Shown in pieces: positions 1-9,000 of a DNA stretch of 64,000 bases. How positions within the stretch are numbered: position 1 is the stretch's first letter; each line of letters begins with the position of its first letter. Source of the DNA: UBA6170 sp942491385 (lineage in GTDB: Bacteria > Chloroflexota > Anaerolineae > Anaerolineales > Anaerolineaceae); the NCBI GenBank assembly GCA_942491385.1, contig CALOAF010000005.1, forward strand, positions 372,001-436,000, given 5' to 3'. The position numbers and the translations under genes are program-made. The notes beneath the pieces were generated by a model. It did no database searches and was not told where the DNA came from. It saw only the letters and a list, made by a program, of their open reading frames with translations.

Positions 1-1470
1 CACATCCAACAGGATGCGATCGAATAAATCCGGCAATGAAACTTTATCTTTAATCTCCAGCCAGGCAGCCATCAAACGGGCGAACTGGTAGATGGAGGCA
101 GCGCTACGATCCAAAGCTGCCCAAACCTCAGATTCTTGCCCCAACAGACCCAGTTCCTGCAAAACATCTCCCAGATTACTATCCATCAAGCGGGCTACTT
201 CTACCAGCCTCTCAACAGACTTGCTACCAATTTTTCTAGGTGGTACATTGATCACCCGCCGGATGCTAACTTCATCTTTTGGGTTATACACTAATCGCAG
301 GAAAGCAATCACATCCTTGACTTCACGCCGACCATAAAAACGCTGCGCGCCGACCAAACGGTATGGGATTCCAGCTTTCATGAAGGCTTCTTCCAGCATA
401 CGTGATTGAGAGTTCATGCGGTACATCACCGCGTAAGACGCCAGGTTAATGCCTTTTTTGATTTCTGACCCAATCGTCCGTACAATATAATCGGCTTCAT
501 CACGATCGTCTTCAGCGTTATAAAAACGGATCAGAGACCCACTTCCTCTATCGGTAAATAGTGCTTTCGGTGTCCGATGCTGATTTTGATCAATAATCGA
601 ACGAGCCAGGTCAAGTACTGTCTGTGTAGAACGGTAATTCTGCTCCAGCAGCACCTTACTGAAATTGCCATAATCCTCTTCGAAGCGCATAACATTGCGA
701 TAATCTGCCCCACGCCAGCGGTAGATCGATTGATCTTCATCGCCGACCACAAACAAGTTATTATGCACGTTCGACAACAACCTCACCAGTTCATATTGAA
801 TCTGATTGGTATCCTGAAACTCATCCACCAGCACATGTTCAAAGCGGGTGGCATACTTTTCACGCACATCATCGTTTTCATACAACAACGACAACGCTGA
901 AAGTAATAAATCGTCGAAATCCATAGCATTACAGGCACGCAAGCTGGCCTGATAACGTTCATAGATTTCCTGAATTTTTGCATCCCGGGATGTACGAATG
1001 TTATATTCTTTGGGCATAATCATTTCGTTCTTAGCCCGTGAAATCGTCTCCTGAATTGCTCCGGGACGGTAAAGTTTATCATTCAGGTTCAGATCTTTGA
1101 GGATTGTCTTGATCAAAGCTGCCTGGTCATCCACATCATATATGGTGAAATTCGAATCGACGGGTAGATATCTCGCTTCCCGACGTAAAATCTTGACACA
1201 AATCGAATGAAATGTACCCAACCAGACGCTCTGCGCTCGTTCAGGCACCATGCTTTCCAAACGTTTCTTCATCTCGTTGGCGGCTTTGTTCGTGAAAGTC
1301 ACCGCCAGTATCCGATAAGGCGGTACTCCCATTTGATCGATCAGATAAGCGATGCGATGGGTCAGGACGCGGGTTTTACCCGAACCAGGTCCTGCCAATA
1401 CCAGCGTTGCACCGCCTGCCACTGAGACGGCATCCAGTTGTTGTTCATTTAATAAACTGCGTGGGTCCAT
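1..1470 (-). CDS. pcrA: ATP-dependent DNA helicase PcrA/UvrD family, 5' part (gene continues beyond window start)
   Basis: Superfamily 1A helicase that unwinds DNA 3'-5' in nucleotide-excision and replication-linked repair. The reading frame runs open for 490 codons from an ATG at 1470 to the window edge, so the C-terminal part is missing. Visible motifs in order: Q-motif region at residues 8-15, Walker A AGPGSGKT at 26-33, motif Ia FTNKAANEM near 60, motif II DEFQDT at 216-221, motif III VGDEDQSIYRWRGA at about 241-254, and the LEQNYRST motif after it. These are PcrA/UvrD signatures; Rep is the main alternative and needs the missing C-terminus to exclude. The gene is divergent from the glycosylation block that starts at 1641. 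Confidence 0.93.
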   Translation of the reverse strand, partial: MDPRSLLNEQQLDAVSVAGGATLVLAGPGSGKTRVLTHRIAYLIDQMGVPPYRILAVTFTNKAANEMKKRLESMVPERAQSVWLGTFHSICVKILRREARYLPVDSNFTIYDVDDQAALIKTILKDLNLNDKLYRPGAIQETISRAKNEMIMPKEYNIRTSRDAKIQEIYERYQASLRACNAMDFDDLLLSALSLLYENDDVREKYATRFEHVLVDEFQDTNQIQYELVRLLSNVHNNLFVVGDEDQSIYRWRGADYRNVMRFEEDYGNFSKVLLEQNYRSTQTVLDLARSIIDQNQHRTPKALFTDRGSGSLIRFYNAEDDRDEADYIVRTIGSEIKKGINLASYAVMYRMNSQSRMLEEAFMKAGIPYRLVGAQRFYGRREVKDVIAFLRLVYNPKDEVSIRRVINVPPRKIGSKSVERLVEVARLMDSNLGDVLQELGLLGQESEVWAALDRSAASIYQFARLMAAWLEIKDKVSLPDLFDRILLDV

Positions 1471-1640
1471 GTCTCTTGGATTGTACTCGTTGCAAGGGAG
1501 CATTGTCAACAAAGCTGAATGGAAAATAAGCGATTAGCTTTTATCTCGAAGAATGGTCACTTTCGTTTTTCCCCGTTCGCCTCTCAACTATCCCAACTGT
1601 TGACCAATACCTGCTTTTTGATATACTTTCAGACATTACC

Positions 1641-3101
1641 ATGATCAGGAAATCTATGACAGGCTATATAAACCCACAAGATCCAGTTTATCAAAATTTC
1701 ATTCATACCCGTCAAGCTTTATGGGATCGTATTGCCATAAAGAGTGAACAAAAAAAGGATTGGAGTTCTTACTATCACCAACGTCTATTAAGTATTTACC
1801 AATTCATCATTCCCCCCGGCAGCAGTGTGCTGGAGGTTGGATCGGGAAAGGGCGATCTTTTGACAGCAGTGAAGCCTTCCGTTGGTGTAGGCCTGGATTT
1901 TTCTGCAGAAATGGTCAAATTTGCACAGATGAAATATTCTCATCTGAACTTCATCCATGCAAACGCCCAGGAAATCCCTGACCTGCATACCACCTTTGAT
2001 TTCATCATTCTTTCTGATCTGGTAAATGACGTTTGGGATGTGCAGGATGTTTTCAATCAGTTACAAAATTTTGCCACCCCAAAAACACGCATCATCCTTA
2101 ATTACTATAGTCGCATTTGGGAAATCCCGCTTAAAATTGCTCAAAAGCTCAAGCTGGCAAAACCATTTGAATACCAGAACTGGTTAACCCATCATGATCT
2201 CGAAAACCTTCTTCAGGTTTGCAATTTTGAGGTAGTCCGCTCCTGGACTGAAATTCTGTTTCCATTCCAGATACCACTCATCACAGCATTCTTCAACCGC
2301 TTTATAGCACGCATCTGGCCATTCAATCATTTCTGTATGACGAACTTCATGGTCGCCAGACCCACTCCGGCAGTATCCCAAGTTCCAGCATCTGTTTCAG
2401 TCGTCATTGCAGCCCGCAACGAAGCTGGAAATATTGAAAACATATTTATGAGAGTACCTGAAATGGGCGCAGGCACCGAAATCGTTTTTGTAGAAGGGCA
2501 CTCTCAGGATAACACCTATGAAGTTATCCAGGAAAATATTACCAAATTCAATCGCCCAGCCAGCGTCTATCAACAAACTGGCAAAGGCAAGGGCGATGCC
2601 ATCCGGCTGGGGTTCGAAAAAGCTTCCGGGGATATTCTCATGATCCTGGATGCTGATCTGACAGTTCCCCCGGAAGATCTGCCCCGTTTTTATGATGCGT
2701 TGGTGAGCGGGAAAGGTGACTTTATTAATGGCGTGCGGCTTGTTTACCCAATGGAAAAAGAAGCCATGCGCTTTTTCAATTTCCTGGGGAATAAATTCTT
2801 CAGTCTGGCATTTTCCTGGCTTCTAGGCCAAAGCGTTAAAGACACCCTGTGTGGCACAAAAGTTCTCTGGAAATCCGATTACGAGTTGATCGCCAACAAT
2901 CGTTCCTACTTTGGCGATTTTGATCCTTTTGGAGATTTTGACCTGATTTTCGGATCTGCAAAGCTAAATCACAAAATTGTCGATTTGCCCATTCGTTATC
3001 GCGAACGAACCTATGGCAGCACCAACATTCAACGCTGGAAACATGGACTGTTATTATTACGCATGCTATGGGTGGCAGCCAGGCGCATAAAATTTATATA
3101 G
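1641..3101 (+). CDS. Fusion of class I SAM methyltransferase and family 2 glycosyltransferase
   Basis: A two-domain protein of 486 aa. Residues about 40-225 form a class I methyltransferase with the SAM-binding motif VLEVGSGKGD at 63-72 and an acidic residue after strand 2 (GLDFS). Residues 252-486 are a GT2 transferase of the dolichol-phosphate mannosyltransferase type: VSVVIAARNE at 252-261, the DADL metal/nucleotide motif at 337-340 and a late RERTYGSTN region. No membrane span is evident, so it should act on the cytoplasmic face, charging a polyprenyl phosphate or a lipid glycan. It heads a co-directional pair with the methyltransferase at 3109 (7-bp gap). ATG at 1641 is used; 1656 is also possible. 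The sugar and the methyl acceptor cannot be read from sequence. Confidence 0.85.
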   Translation: MIRKSMTGYINPQDPVYQNFIHTRQALWDRIAIKSEQKKDWSSYYHQRLLSIYQFIIPPGSSVLEVGSGKGDLLTAVKPSVGVGLDFSAEMVKFAQMKYSHLNFIHANAQEIPDLHTTFDFIILSDLVNDVWDVQDVFNQLQNFATPKTRIILNYYSRIWEIPLKIAQKLKLAKPFEYQNWLTHHDLENLLQVCNFEVVRSWTEILFPFQIPLITAFFNRFIARIWPFNHFCMTNFMVARPTPAVSQVPASVSVVIAARNEAGNIENIFMRVPEMGAGTEIVFVEGHSQDNTYEVIQENITKFNRPASVYQQTGKGKGDAIRLGFEKASGDILMILDADLTVPPEDLPRFYDALVSGKGDFINGVRLVYPMEKEAMRFFNFLGNKFFSLAFSWLLGQSVKDTLCGTKVLWKSDYELIANNRSYFGDFDPFGDFDLIFGSAKLNHKIVDLPIRYRERTYGSTNIQRWKHGLLLLRMLWVAARRIKFI

Positions 3102-3108
3102 GTGAAAA

Positions 3109-3764
3109 ATGAATAATTCCGACCAAATACCTGTTTTAAATCTATTACCCAAACATGAATATGCTGGTGTCAACGAACTGGATCCGATCAAATATTATTT
3201 TTACCCCGTTATTGGAAAGATGTATCGCCGGCGTGTGGAGTTATGTCTCTCACAATGCAAGGGGGGTGATAAGGTTTTAGAGATCGGTTTTGGAACCGGG
3301 TTGGCTTTTTTGAATCTGGCACCCTCTACAAAGAAATTCACGGGCTTGATCTGACAGTGGAAATCGATAAAGTTGCAACGTTATTCGAACGTCTCGGCTT
3401 AAAAACCTATCTAAAAAATGGTTCTGTTTTAAAGATGCCTTATGAAAACAACACATTTGATACAGTTTTATTGGTCAGCATCCTGGAACATCTTAAACCA
3501 GTTGAACTGACTCAAGCCTTTTCTGAAATACAGCGGGTTCTCAAACCAGGCGGGCAGGTGATCTATGGAGTACCTGTGGAGCGTGAATTTATGGTGTTGA
3601 TGTTCCGTTTATTGGGTCATAACATCCGCGAAGAACATTTTTCCACCGAAGAGGATGTTTATAAAGCAGCCAGGAAATTATTCACCGAAGAAAAAAGAAT
3701 CAAAATGCGCGCCACCCCTGCCTTTATGGGAGAGGTTTATCATGTGGGGCATTTTATAAAATAA
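3109..3764 (+). CDS. Class I SAM-dependent methyltransferase, interrupted by a one-base frameshift
   Basis: Two abutting frames encode one protein of about 218 aa. The first carries VLEIGFGTG (SAM motif I) and runs into a stop at 3352-3354; the second continues with the post-I acidic motif, the LVSILEHL region and LKPGGQVIYGVP (motif III). Adding one T to the T6 run at 3306-3311 joins them into a normal methyltransferase sequence (GTGLAFFESG, then YKEIHGLDL), so a homopolymer sequencing or assembly error is the simplest explanation; true gene loss is possible. It follows the methyltransferase-GT2 fusion with a 7-bp gap and probably shares its glycan or lipid substrate. Its 3' end overlaps the convergent membrane protein gene by 25 bp. 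Confidence 0.75.
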
Positions 3765-5782
3765 CCTATTTTTGACAGGCTGTGATATCCAGCAAGCCAG
3801 CGAAAATCTCCCTGCCAATCTTCATTTTCGTACTCTCTCACCACACAGGAATTGTTAAATAAACTCTTGGATCTGGCTGTCATGCGCCGATATTCTTCGC
3901 GGGATAAATAAACGTGGGTATAACCTGCCTGGTTGAGCAAAAAGGGATCAGGATTCATCCTGAGGTGTTGAAATTCGGGCAAATCTTCATACCAGGAAAT
4001 ACTGGATTTAAGGGGTCTGGCAAATATGGTTGCCGACCGAAATGGATTAAAATCGAACACCATTGCATTTTCATCCAATTTGTCCCAATAAATATTTTCG
4101 ACGGATGCATCCATAAGCTTAATAAAATAACTCAAGACAGGCCTTTGGATGGCAATACTGGAAATCATGAAATAAATCAATCCACTCAGCATGGTCATAA
4201 ATGCGATTCCACTCACCAACATTTTTACCTGGATCCGTTTCTTCCCCAACCAATACCACAATAATGGCACTGCAAATAAAACCAAGAGATCAATGGCAAA
4301 CAAGTTCAATCTTTTCGAGGCAGAAATACCAGCTGAACCCTGGTATTCTACAAAAACTGTCAGCAAGCTGAATGTGATCGCGATCGACAAAATTCCGAAT
4401 AACTCACGCTTTGCTCGTAGCGACTTAAATCCCCAGATCAAGAACAATGGATAGATAAACAGAAAGGGGCCAACCTCACAAAAAGCAACAATGAATTGAG
4501 CCCAATGAGTGAGAGCTAAAGGTCCCAAATGCGCGGAGATGATGGCGGGTGGCCAACGGATGGGAAAGTTAATGGAATAATATTGTGTCGCATAGCTTTC
4601 TCCTGTTTTGATAATCTTCGCAAATAAGCCATTCGTAATACCTGTCAATACCCCTCCCTGTATCGCGGCGAATAGCACAGGGACGATGATCAGCAAGAAA
4701 GCATCCACCCATTTTTCACGGGACGGGGATCGTCTCCGAACCAAATGGGAAAGCAAAAAAAATACAGCAGTTGCAGCGATGAAGAAAACAAACCAGATTT
4801 CGTCAATCAACGCCATCGCTGACAATAATCCGCTGATAACGATTTTTCCATAAATATTTTTACACCGTTCAAACAGTAGAAAAACCAGGATGGCAATGAC
4901 AGTCCCCATCAATCCAGTGCCATCATGGTTGAAAACCGGCACATTGTGATATCCATTTCCAAATGCGAACGGAAAATCAATAATCCCTGACCCTTCGAGC
5001 GCCCAGTTTTTAATCATTGCAGCTGATAATGTATCAGCCGTGGCAAAACCTGATCCAATCATGGTGATGTGTTCAGATATTTTCTCCAGAAGCGGTTCCG
5101 GGATGAAAAGCAATAACCAGCGAAAACCACTGGCAAAAGCAAAAAAGGTGGCAGTAAGCCAGCCGGCAACCTTACTTTTGGTTATCCGATAACCGAATAA
5201 AACGGCATAAACAATAGCTAAGCCCAAGAAAAGTGCGCGGTTGATATCCAGAGCTGTCCAGGGAAATAAATCTGCTACCTGCATCCATTGGGCAGCGTTT
5301 AATAACATCAAATAGTGATAATCAAAACTCACCTCAGGATTGAGTACAAATTGCGGGGGAATCGATCCAGCAGCGATGTAAGATGTCATTGGCAGGTTCT
5401 GATAATCATCGAAAATTGACAAACCACGCCCTATCATGAAGAAAATGGTACTGATTAGAAAAAAGGCCAACCAGTAATTCATTGGAAAAGTAAACTGTTT
5501 TCGGGCGAGATTGGAATTCTTAAAAAGAATGGTCAGAAAAACCCCCAGGATGAAGATAAAGATTGCACTGATCCAGAAGGCAGGCAAAGGTTCCAACACA
5601 TGTCCCAACCCATTTGCTACCCATACCTGGAGGATCAATCCAACTCCAAACCCGAGTATCGTGGCTTCATCTCGCCGAACTTTAAACGTATTCACTAAAA
5701 TGAGAAATCCCCCCAGAAACCAGAAGGCGATCCAGATAAAAATCAATGAAGCATCTAAAATTCTTGTGATTAAAATATCCAT
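3740..5782 (-). CDS. Large polytopic membrane protein, putative GT-C type glycosyltransferase
   Basis: A 680-aa protein with a dozen or so hydrophobic segments spread over residues 1-540 and a soluble C-terminal part of about 130 aa. The architecture (long multi-span N-terminus, SFDYHY-type charged loop after an early span, compact soluble tail) is that of GT-C enzymes that use polyprenyl-phosphate sugars on the outer face. I cannot assign a named family. It is the last gene of a minus-strand run 8708-3740 that includes a second GT-C-like protein and a flippase-like protein; the 27-bp gap to its upstream neighbour supports an operon. The ATG at 5782 fits the first membrane helix starting at once. 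The 3' end overlaps the convergent methyltransferase by 25 bp. Confidence 0.7.
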   Translation of the reverse strand: MDILITRILDASLIFIWIAFWFLGGFLILVNTFKVRRDEATILGFGVGLILQVWVANGLGHVLEPLPAFWISAIFIFILGVFLTILFKNSNLARKQFTFPMNYWLAFFLISTIFFMIGRGLSIFDDYQNLPMTSYIAAGSIPPQFVLNPEVSFDYHYLMLLNAAQWMQVADLFPWTALDINRALFLGLAIVYAVLFGYRITKSKVAGWLTATFFAFASGFRWLLLFIPEPLLEKISEHITMIGSGFATADTLSAAMIKNWALEGSGIIDFPFAFGNGYHNVPVFNHDGTGLMGTVIAILVFLLFERCKNIYGKIVISGLLSAMALIDEIWFVFFIAATAVFFLLSHLVRRRSPSREKWVDAFLLIIVPVLFAAIQGGVLTGITNGLFAKIIKTGESYATQYYSINFPIRWPPAIISAHLGPLALTHWAQFIVAFCEVGPFLFIYPLFLIWGFKSLRAKRELFGILSIAITFSLLTVFVEYQGSAGISASKRLNLFAIDLLVLFAVPLLWYWLGKKRIQVKMLVSGIAFMTMLSGLIYFMISSIAIQRPVLSYFIKLMDASVENIYWDKLDENAMVFDFNPFRSATIFARPLKSSISWYEDLPEFQHLRMNPDPFLLNQAGYTHVYLSREEYRRMTARSKSLFNNSCVVREYENEDWQGDFRWLAGYHSLSKIGYFIKCPT

Positions 5783-5809
5783 AAATTGTTCCTGATCATC
5801 TTACCTGTC

Positions 5810-7750
5810 TCACCAGGATTTCATTCTCATTAATTCATCATAAAGATCCGTCTGTCCCCTGGGAATCAACAGGTTAATATTATTATTTTGAAATGTATAC
5901 ACAGGTTCATACGCATCCAGAATAGGATATACAACCTTATCCACCCACAGGTTATTTTCCACCCAAAAAGAGTCTTTCACATCCTGTGTTTCTGTCGAGA
6001 TCGAGTCTAGTATAATCGCAGAATATTCATGATTTTCTAACTTTTGATGGAAGTTCTCCAGATAAGGGTGATTATTACTCATGACCATTTCCATCAGGAA
6101 AACCTTCTCATAATCCGGGATCAAATCAACACCTTGAATATCGCCAAAAGTGAGCAATTGCCGTTCGGTGATAAACAATACGTCGCCGGGATTTTCTGTT
6201 ATCAGATCTAAGGCCTGTTGAATATGGGCTACATCATTTTTCTGTGAAGTCACATCCTGGAAAGTCCAGGTCGTATTTTTCTGAAATGCAAGGATTACCG
6301 GCACTGCCACTGTCAACAAAAGCAGTCCATAGTTCAATGTGCTTTGACCTGATGGTTGATCCACTTCAAGAGCATATCGATCGATAACAATCATGCTGGT
6401 AATCAACACCCAGAAGACCAGAAAAGCATCCAGGTTATGCAAATCTCCGCCACCACCGATTTTTACGCTGACAACCACTCCTCCTAGCCCAAACGCCGCT
6501 AGAATCCCCAGCAGTCCCATGGTTCTGATCCAATGATAATAACGACGCCAACCAATATTTACCATCTGTTGAACCGTCAGGAAAGCCAGCGGAAGAAAAA
6601 CGATTAATGAACCCAGGATAATGCCCGGTTTGAAGGTGGTATTCGGCAATAACCGACTCCAGATCATATACGATGAGAAACTGGATGAGAATTGTTCCAC
6701 TGCATTCCCAGAGAAGAGTGCATACATCCGATTCGCTGCCAGGGCAGAGGCACCACCCACCAGACACCACAAAAAAGGATTTTTAAGGTATTTGAGCCAA
6801 TGAGTACCTTTTGCTGGCGTTTCCAACAGATAGAGGGTCACTGCTAATAAGGCTGGAACAGGCACCCAATTCACACGGCTCAATCCTGCCCAGATGGATG
6901 CGATCAAAACAAAGATCATGGTTTGCCAGGGACGCCTGTGGTTATACCCCAGCAAAACCAGAATAACGCACACCATCAGGTGATAATACACGGCACCCTG
7001 AAAGAAAAATAAAAACAGCCATAAACCAAATACCCAGGCAATGAATTTGTTCGAAAAATCCATCTTTTTTACCATACTGTAACTACCCAATCCAACCAGA
7101 CCGATCCACAGGAACACCTGCCACAAACGGTGGATAAGAATTGAAGTAGAACTGATCAGAAATGGGATGGCTTGCAAAAAATAACGGGTGGGGTGCAGCA
7201 CCGGCAAAGGAGACGACTCCCCATAAATTTTAGAGCTAACAAATAAAGATGCATTGTAATAACGGCTGCCTTCTGACCATCCCAATGAAAAAGGGGCAGA
7301 CTGGATTTCTGGAACGAAAGTACCCACCTTAAACAATACACCACCCAGTAGAATGAATAACAGGAAGTTCAAACTGGCAGGTCGTTTGCGGTTAACATTC
7401 TGGAACAACCATACTGCTAAGCCGGCCATCCATAACAATAATAAGAGTTTTCCACTTTCATGGAAAACAATCTGAGTAGGAAATAGAAAAGTCAGGATTG
7501 CAGAGATGCAAATTAAGGGGATACAAATTAACCAGATCAAAAATTCAGGAAGCTTAGGTGCATGTATGTGGAATCGATCCAGGTTGATCTTATTGAAAAA
7601 CAAAAGATAAAGCAGTGCACCAAGAAAAGATCCCAATACCAGGAAAAACCAGCTACCAGTATGGTTGCGCCAGGTATATAAATACCAGGCAGAACAGATT
7701 GTTACAAAAAACAAGTACCAGCGCCAGAAGATTCGATCAGTGATCAGCAT
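5810..7750 (-). CDS. Polytopic membrane protein, putative GT-C type glycosyltransferase
   Basis: A 646-aa protein with about a dozen predicted membrane helices in residues 10-470 and a C-terminal extracytoplasmic domain of roughly 170 aa. The loop LGWSEGSRYYNASLF between early helices contains the acidic residues expected at a GT-C active site. Gene order (1 bp after the flippase-like gene, 27 bp before the other membrane protein) indicates co-transcription. The likely role is transfer of a sugar from a polyprenyl-linked donor to a surface polymer or glycoprotein. This is inferred from topology and context, because no named family motif is recognised. Confidence 0.65.
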   Translation of the reverse strand: MLITDRIFWRWYLFFVTICSAWYLYTWRNHTGSWFFLVLGSFLGALLYLLFFNKINLDRFHIHAPKLPEFLIWLICIPLICISAILTFLFPTQIVFHESGKLLLLLWMAGLAVWLFQNVNRKRPASLNFLLFILLGGVLFKVGTFVPEIQSAPFSLGWSEGSRYYNASLFVSSKIYGESSPLPVLHPTRYFLQAIPFLISSTSILIHRLWQVFLWIGLVGLGSYSMVKKMDFSNKFIAWVFGLWLFLFFFQGAVYYHLMVCVILVLLGYNHRRPWQTMIFVLIASIWAGLSRVNWVPVPALLAVTLYLLETPAKGTHWLKYLKNPFLWCLVGGASALAANRMYALFSGNAVEQFSSSFSSYMIWSRLLPNTTFKPGIILGSLIVFLPLAFLTVQQMVNIGWRRYYHWIRTMGLLGILAAFGLGGVVVSVKIGGGGDLHNLDAFLVFWVLITSMIVIDRYALEVDQPSGQSTLNYGLLLLTVAVPVILAFQKNTTWTFQDVTSQKNDVAHIQQALDLITENPGDVLFITERQLLTFGDIQGVDLIPDYEKVFLMEMVMSNNHPYLENFHQKLENHEYSAIILDSISTETQDVKDSFWVENNLWVDKVVYPILDAYEPVYTFQNNNINLLIPRGQTDLYDELMRMKSW

Positions 7751-7751
7751 C

Positions 7752-8708
7752 TTATGTTAAATCCAGGGGGTTTTCGTGTGAGATTTTAGAGTATGTATCC
7801 CCGGTCAAAATAGTGGAGACAAAAAATGCTCCGGGGACACTTCCGACCAACATCAACACGCGTAAAATCAGTGCAATACTTAGCCCGGTCGGATTAGATA
7901 TTCCTCCAAATAATGTGAAGAGATTGATGAAGGAGATCTCCTGTAACCCAAGACCATTGATAGATACGGGGATCAATGTGATGAAATATGTCAGGCTCCA
8001 TAAACCGGCTATTTTCCAGAATGGCAGCGCTTCGTTCATCCCGACTACCAGGACGTCTACAATCAGAAATATGCATAACATATGAATGAAAGTAAAGAAC
8101 AAAGAAAAAAACAAATAACGGGGATGCTGTAACCAGAATGTGAAAGAAGAAATAATTTTTCGGATCATTGCCTTAATTTTCAGCACTAATTTGTTATTCG
8201 CAAAAAAACCACTGGAGAATAAGATTGGATGGATTGAGTTGCCGGATAATTTATCAACATTTGCGAACACCGGCGCTAATCCTAACGGAGCAACCATCGC
8301 CATCCCAGCCATCCCAATCAGACGATCGACCATCAGAGAAGCCGCTGCAAATGAGCCACCCATGCCCAGACGCATGGCACCTGCCAGACGCACGACATCT
8401 CCCCCAATCGTTGTTGGTAAAAAATTAGCTGCGAAAAGCCCGGCAAATGTCAAGCGCAGGCTATCCTTCCAGTTGACGTTGATCGATTCAATCTGCAAAA
8501 GCACATGCCAGCGTCCGAAGGTGGCCAGGCGTGAGACAAAGGTCAGAACTACCACCAGGACAATGCTTCCAACGGATAATTGTTTCAGGCTGTGCCACAA
8601 TTTATCCAACCCCACTGTGGAAAACAAATAGACCAATACGATGACGGAGAGTAGTGTCCCCACTAAGCGAATGAGAAATTTCCATTTGGTTTTCTGAAGT
8701 TTAACCAT
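7752..8708 (-). CDS. Flippase-like / lysylphosphatidylglycerol synthase TM-region family protein (UPF0104)
   Basis: A 318-aa integral membrane protein of the LPG_synthase_TM/AglD C-terminal family: an N-terminal helix after a basic start, the family signature FLPTTIGGDVVRL at about residues 96-108, and a late segment SINGLGLQEISF typical of these proteins. Members are thought to help move or position lipid-linked substrates across the membrane. It is the first gene of the minus-strand glycosylation operon, followed one base later by a GT-C-like gene, which fits a role in lipid-linked sugar handling. ATG at 8708 is preceded by a purine-rich region. Substrate unknown. Confidence 0.85.
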   Translation of the reverse strand: MVKLQKTKWKFLIRLVGTLLSVIVLVYLFSTVGLDKLWHSLKQLSVGSIVLVVVLTFVSRLATFGRWHVLLQIESINVNWKDSLRLTFAGLFAANFLPTTIGGDVVRLAGAMRLGMGGSFAAASLMVDRLIGMAGMAMVAPLGLAPVFANVDKLSGNSIHPILFSSGFFANNKLVLKIKAMIRKIISSFTFWLQHPRYLFFSLFFTFIHMLCIFLIVDVLVVGMNEALPFWKIAGLWSLTYFITLIPVSINGLGLQEISFINLFTLFGGISNPTGLSIALILRVLMLVGSVPGAFFVSTILTGDTYSKISHENPLDLT

Positions 8709-9000
8709 CCAATACCCTGATCAGGAGATGATTGCATTTGATTCTGAAGGTCTTTGTTTAGAAGGATTATACCGTAAATCAAATTTGCCCTTGAAATAAA
8801 AATTTGTTGTAGATTTCATTTCTTTTGGTTACCAGATTATGCTACAATGATTTTTAAGGAAACCATTTAATAAGATGTTGGAAAGCTCACAAACAACCAT
8901 TCATCTCTGTCAAAAATGATCCTTTGTTGCGCTTTCATTCATTGAAAGCTTTTTTGTTTTTTTAACCCAAATTTGTAGTTTTCTGTGGAGGATTTAATTA
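8709..9000. promoter_or_regulatory. Divergent intergenic region with long leader of the secreted nuclease
   Basis: This 292-bp spacer separates the glycosylation operon (minus) from the nuclease gene (plus). A -10-like TACAAT lies at about 8842-8847 with only a weak -35. Transcription from there would give a leader of about 150 nt ending in a TGGAGGA ribosome-binding site just before 9001. The leader contains a terminator-like hairpin listed separately. No known riboswitch consensus is recognised. Confidence 0.4.
8931..8956 (+). terminator. Terminator-like hairpin inside the nuclease leader (possible attenuator)
   Basis: GCTTTCA (8931-8937) and TGAAAGC (8943-8949) form a perfect 7-bp stem with a 5-nt loop, followed directly by a T6 run and, after one G, a T7 run. 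It is placed after the putative promoter and about 45 nt before the start codon, so it could attenuate transcription of the nuclease gene. It could also be the end of a short unlisted transcript. Confidence 0.45.

Noticed and set aside
8140..8631. 163-residue plus-strand frame opposite the flippase-like gene
   Set aside because: Composition is unlike a protein (Pro/Arg/Thr-rich) and it lies wholly within a well-supported minus-strand gene.
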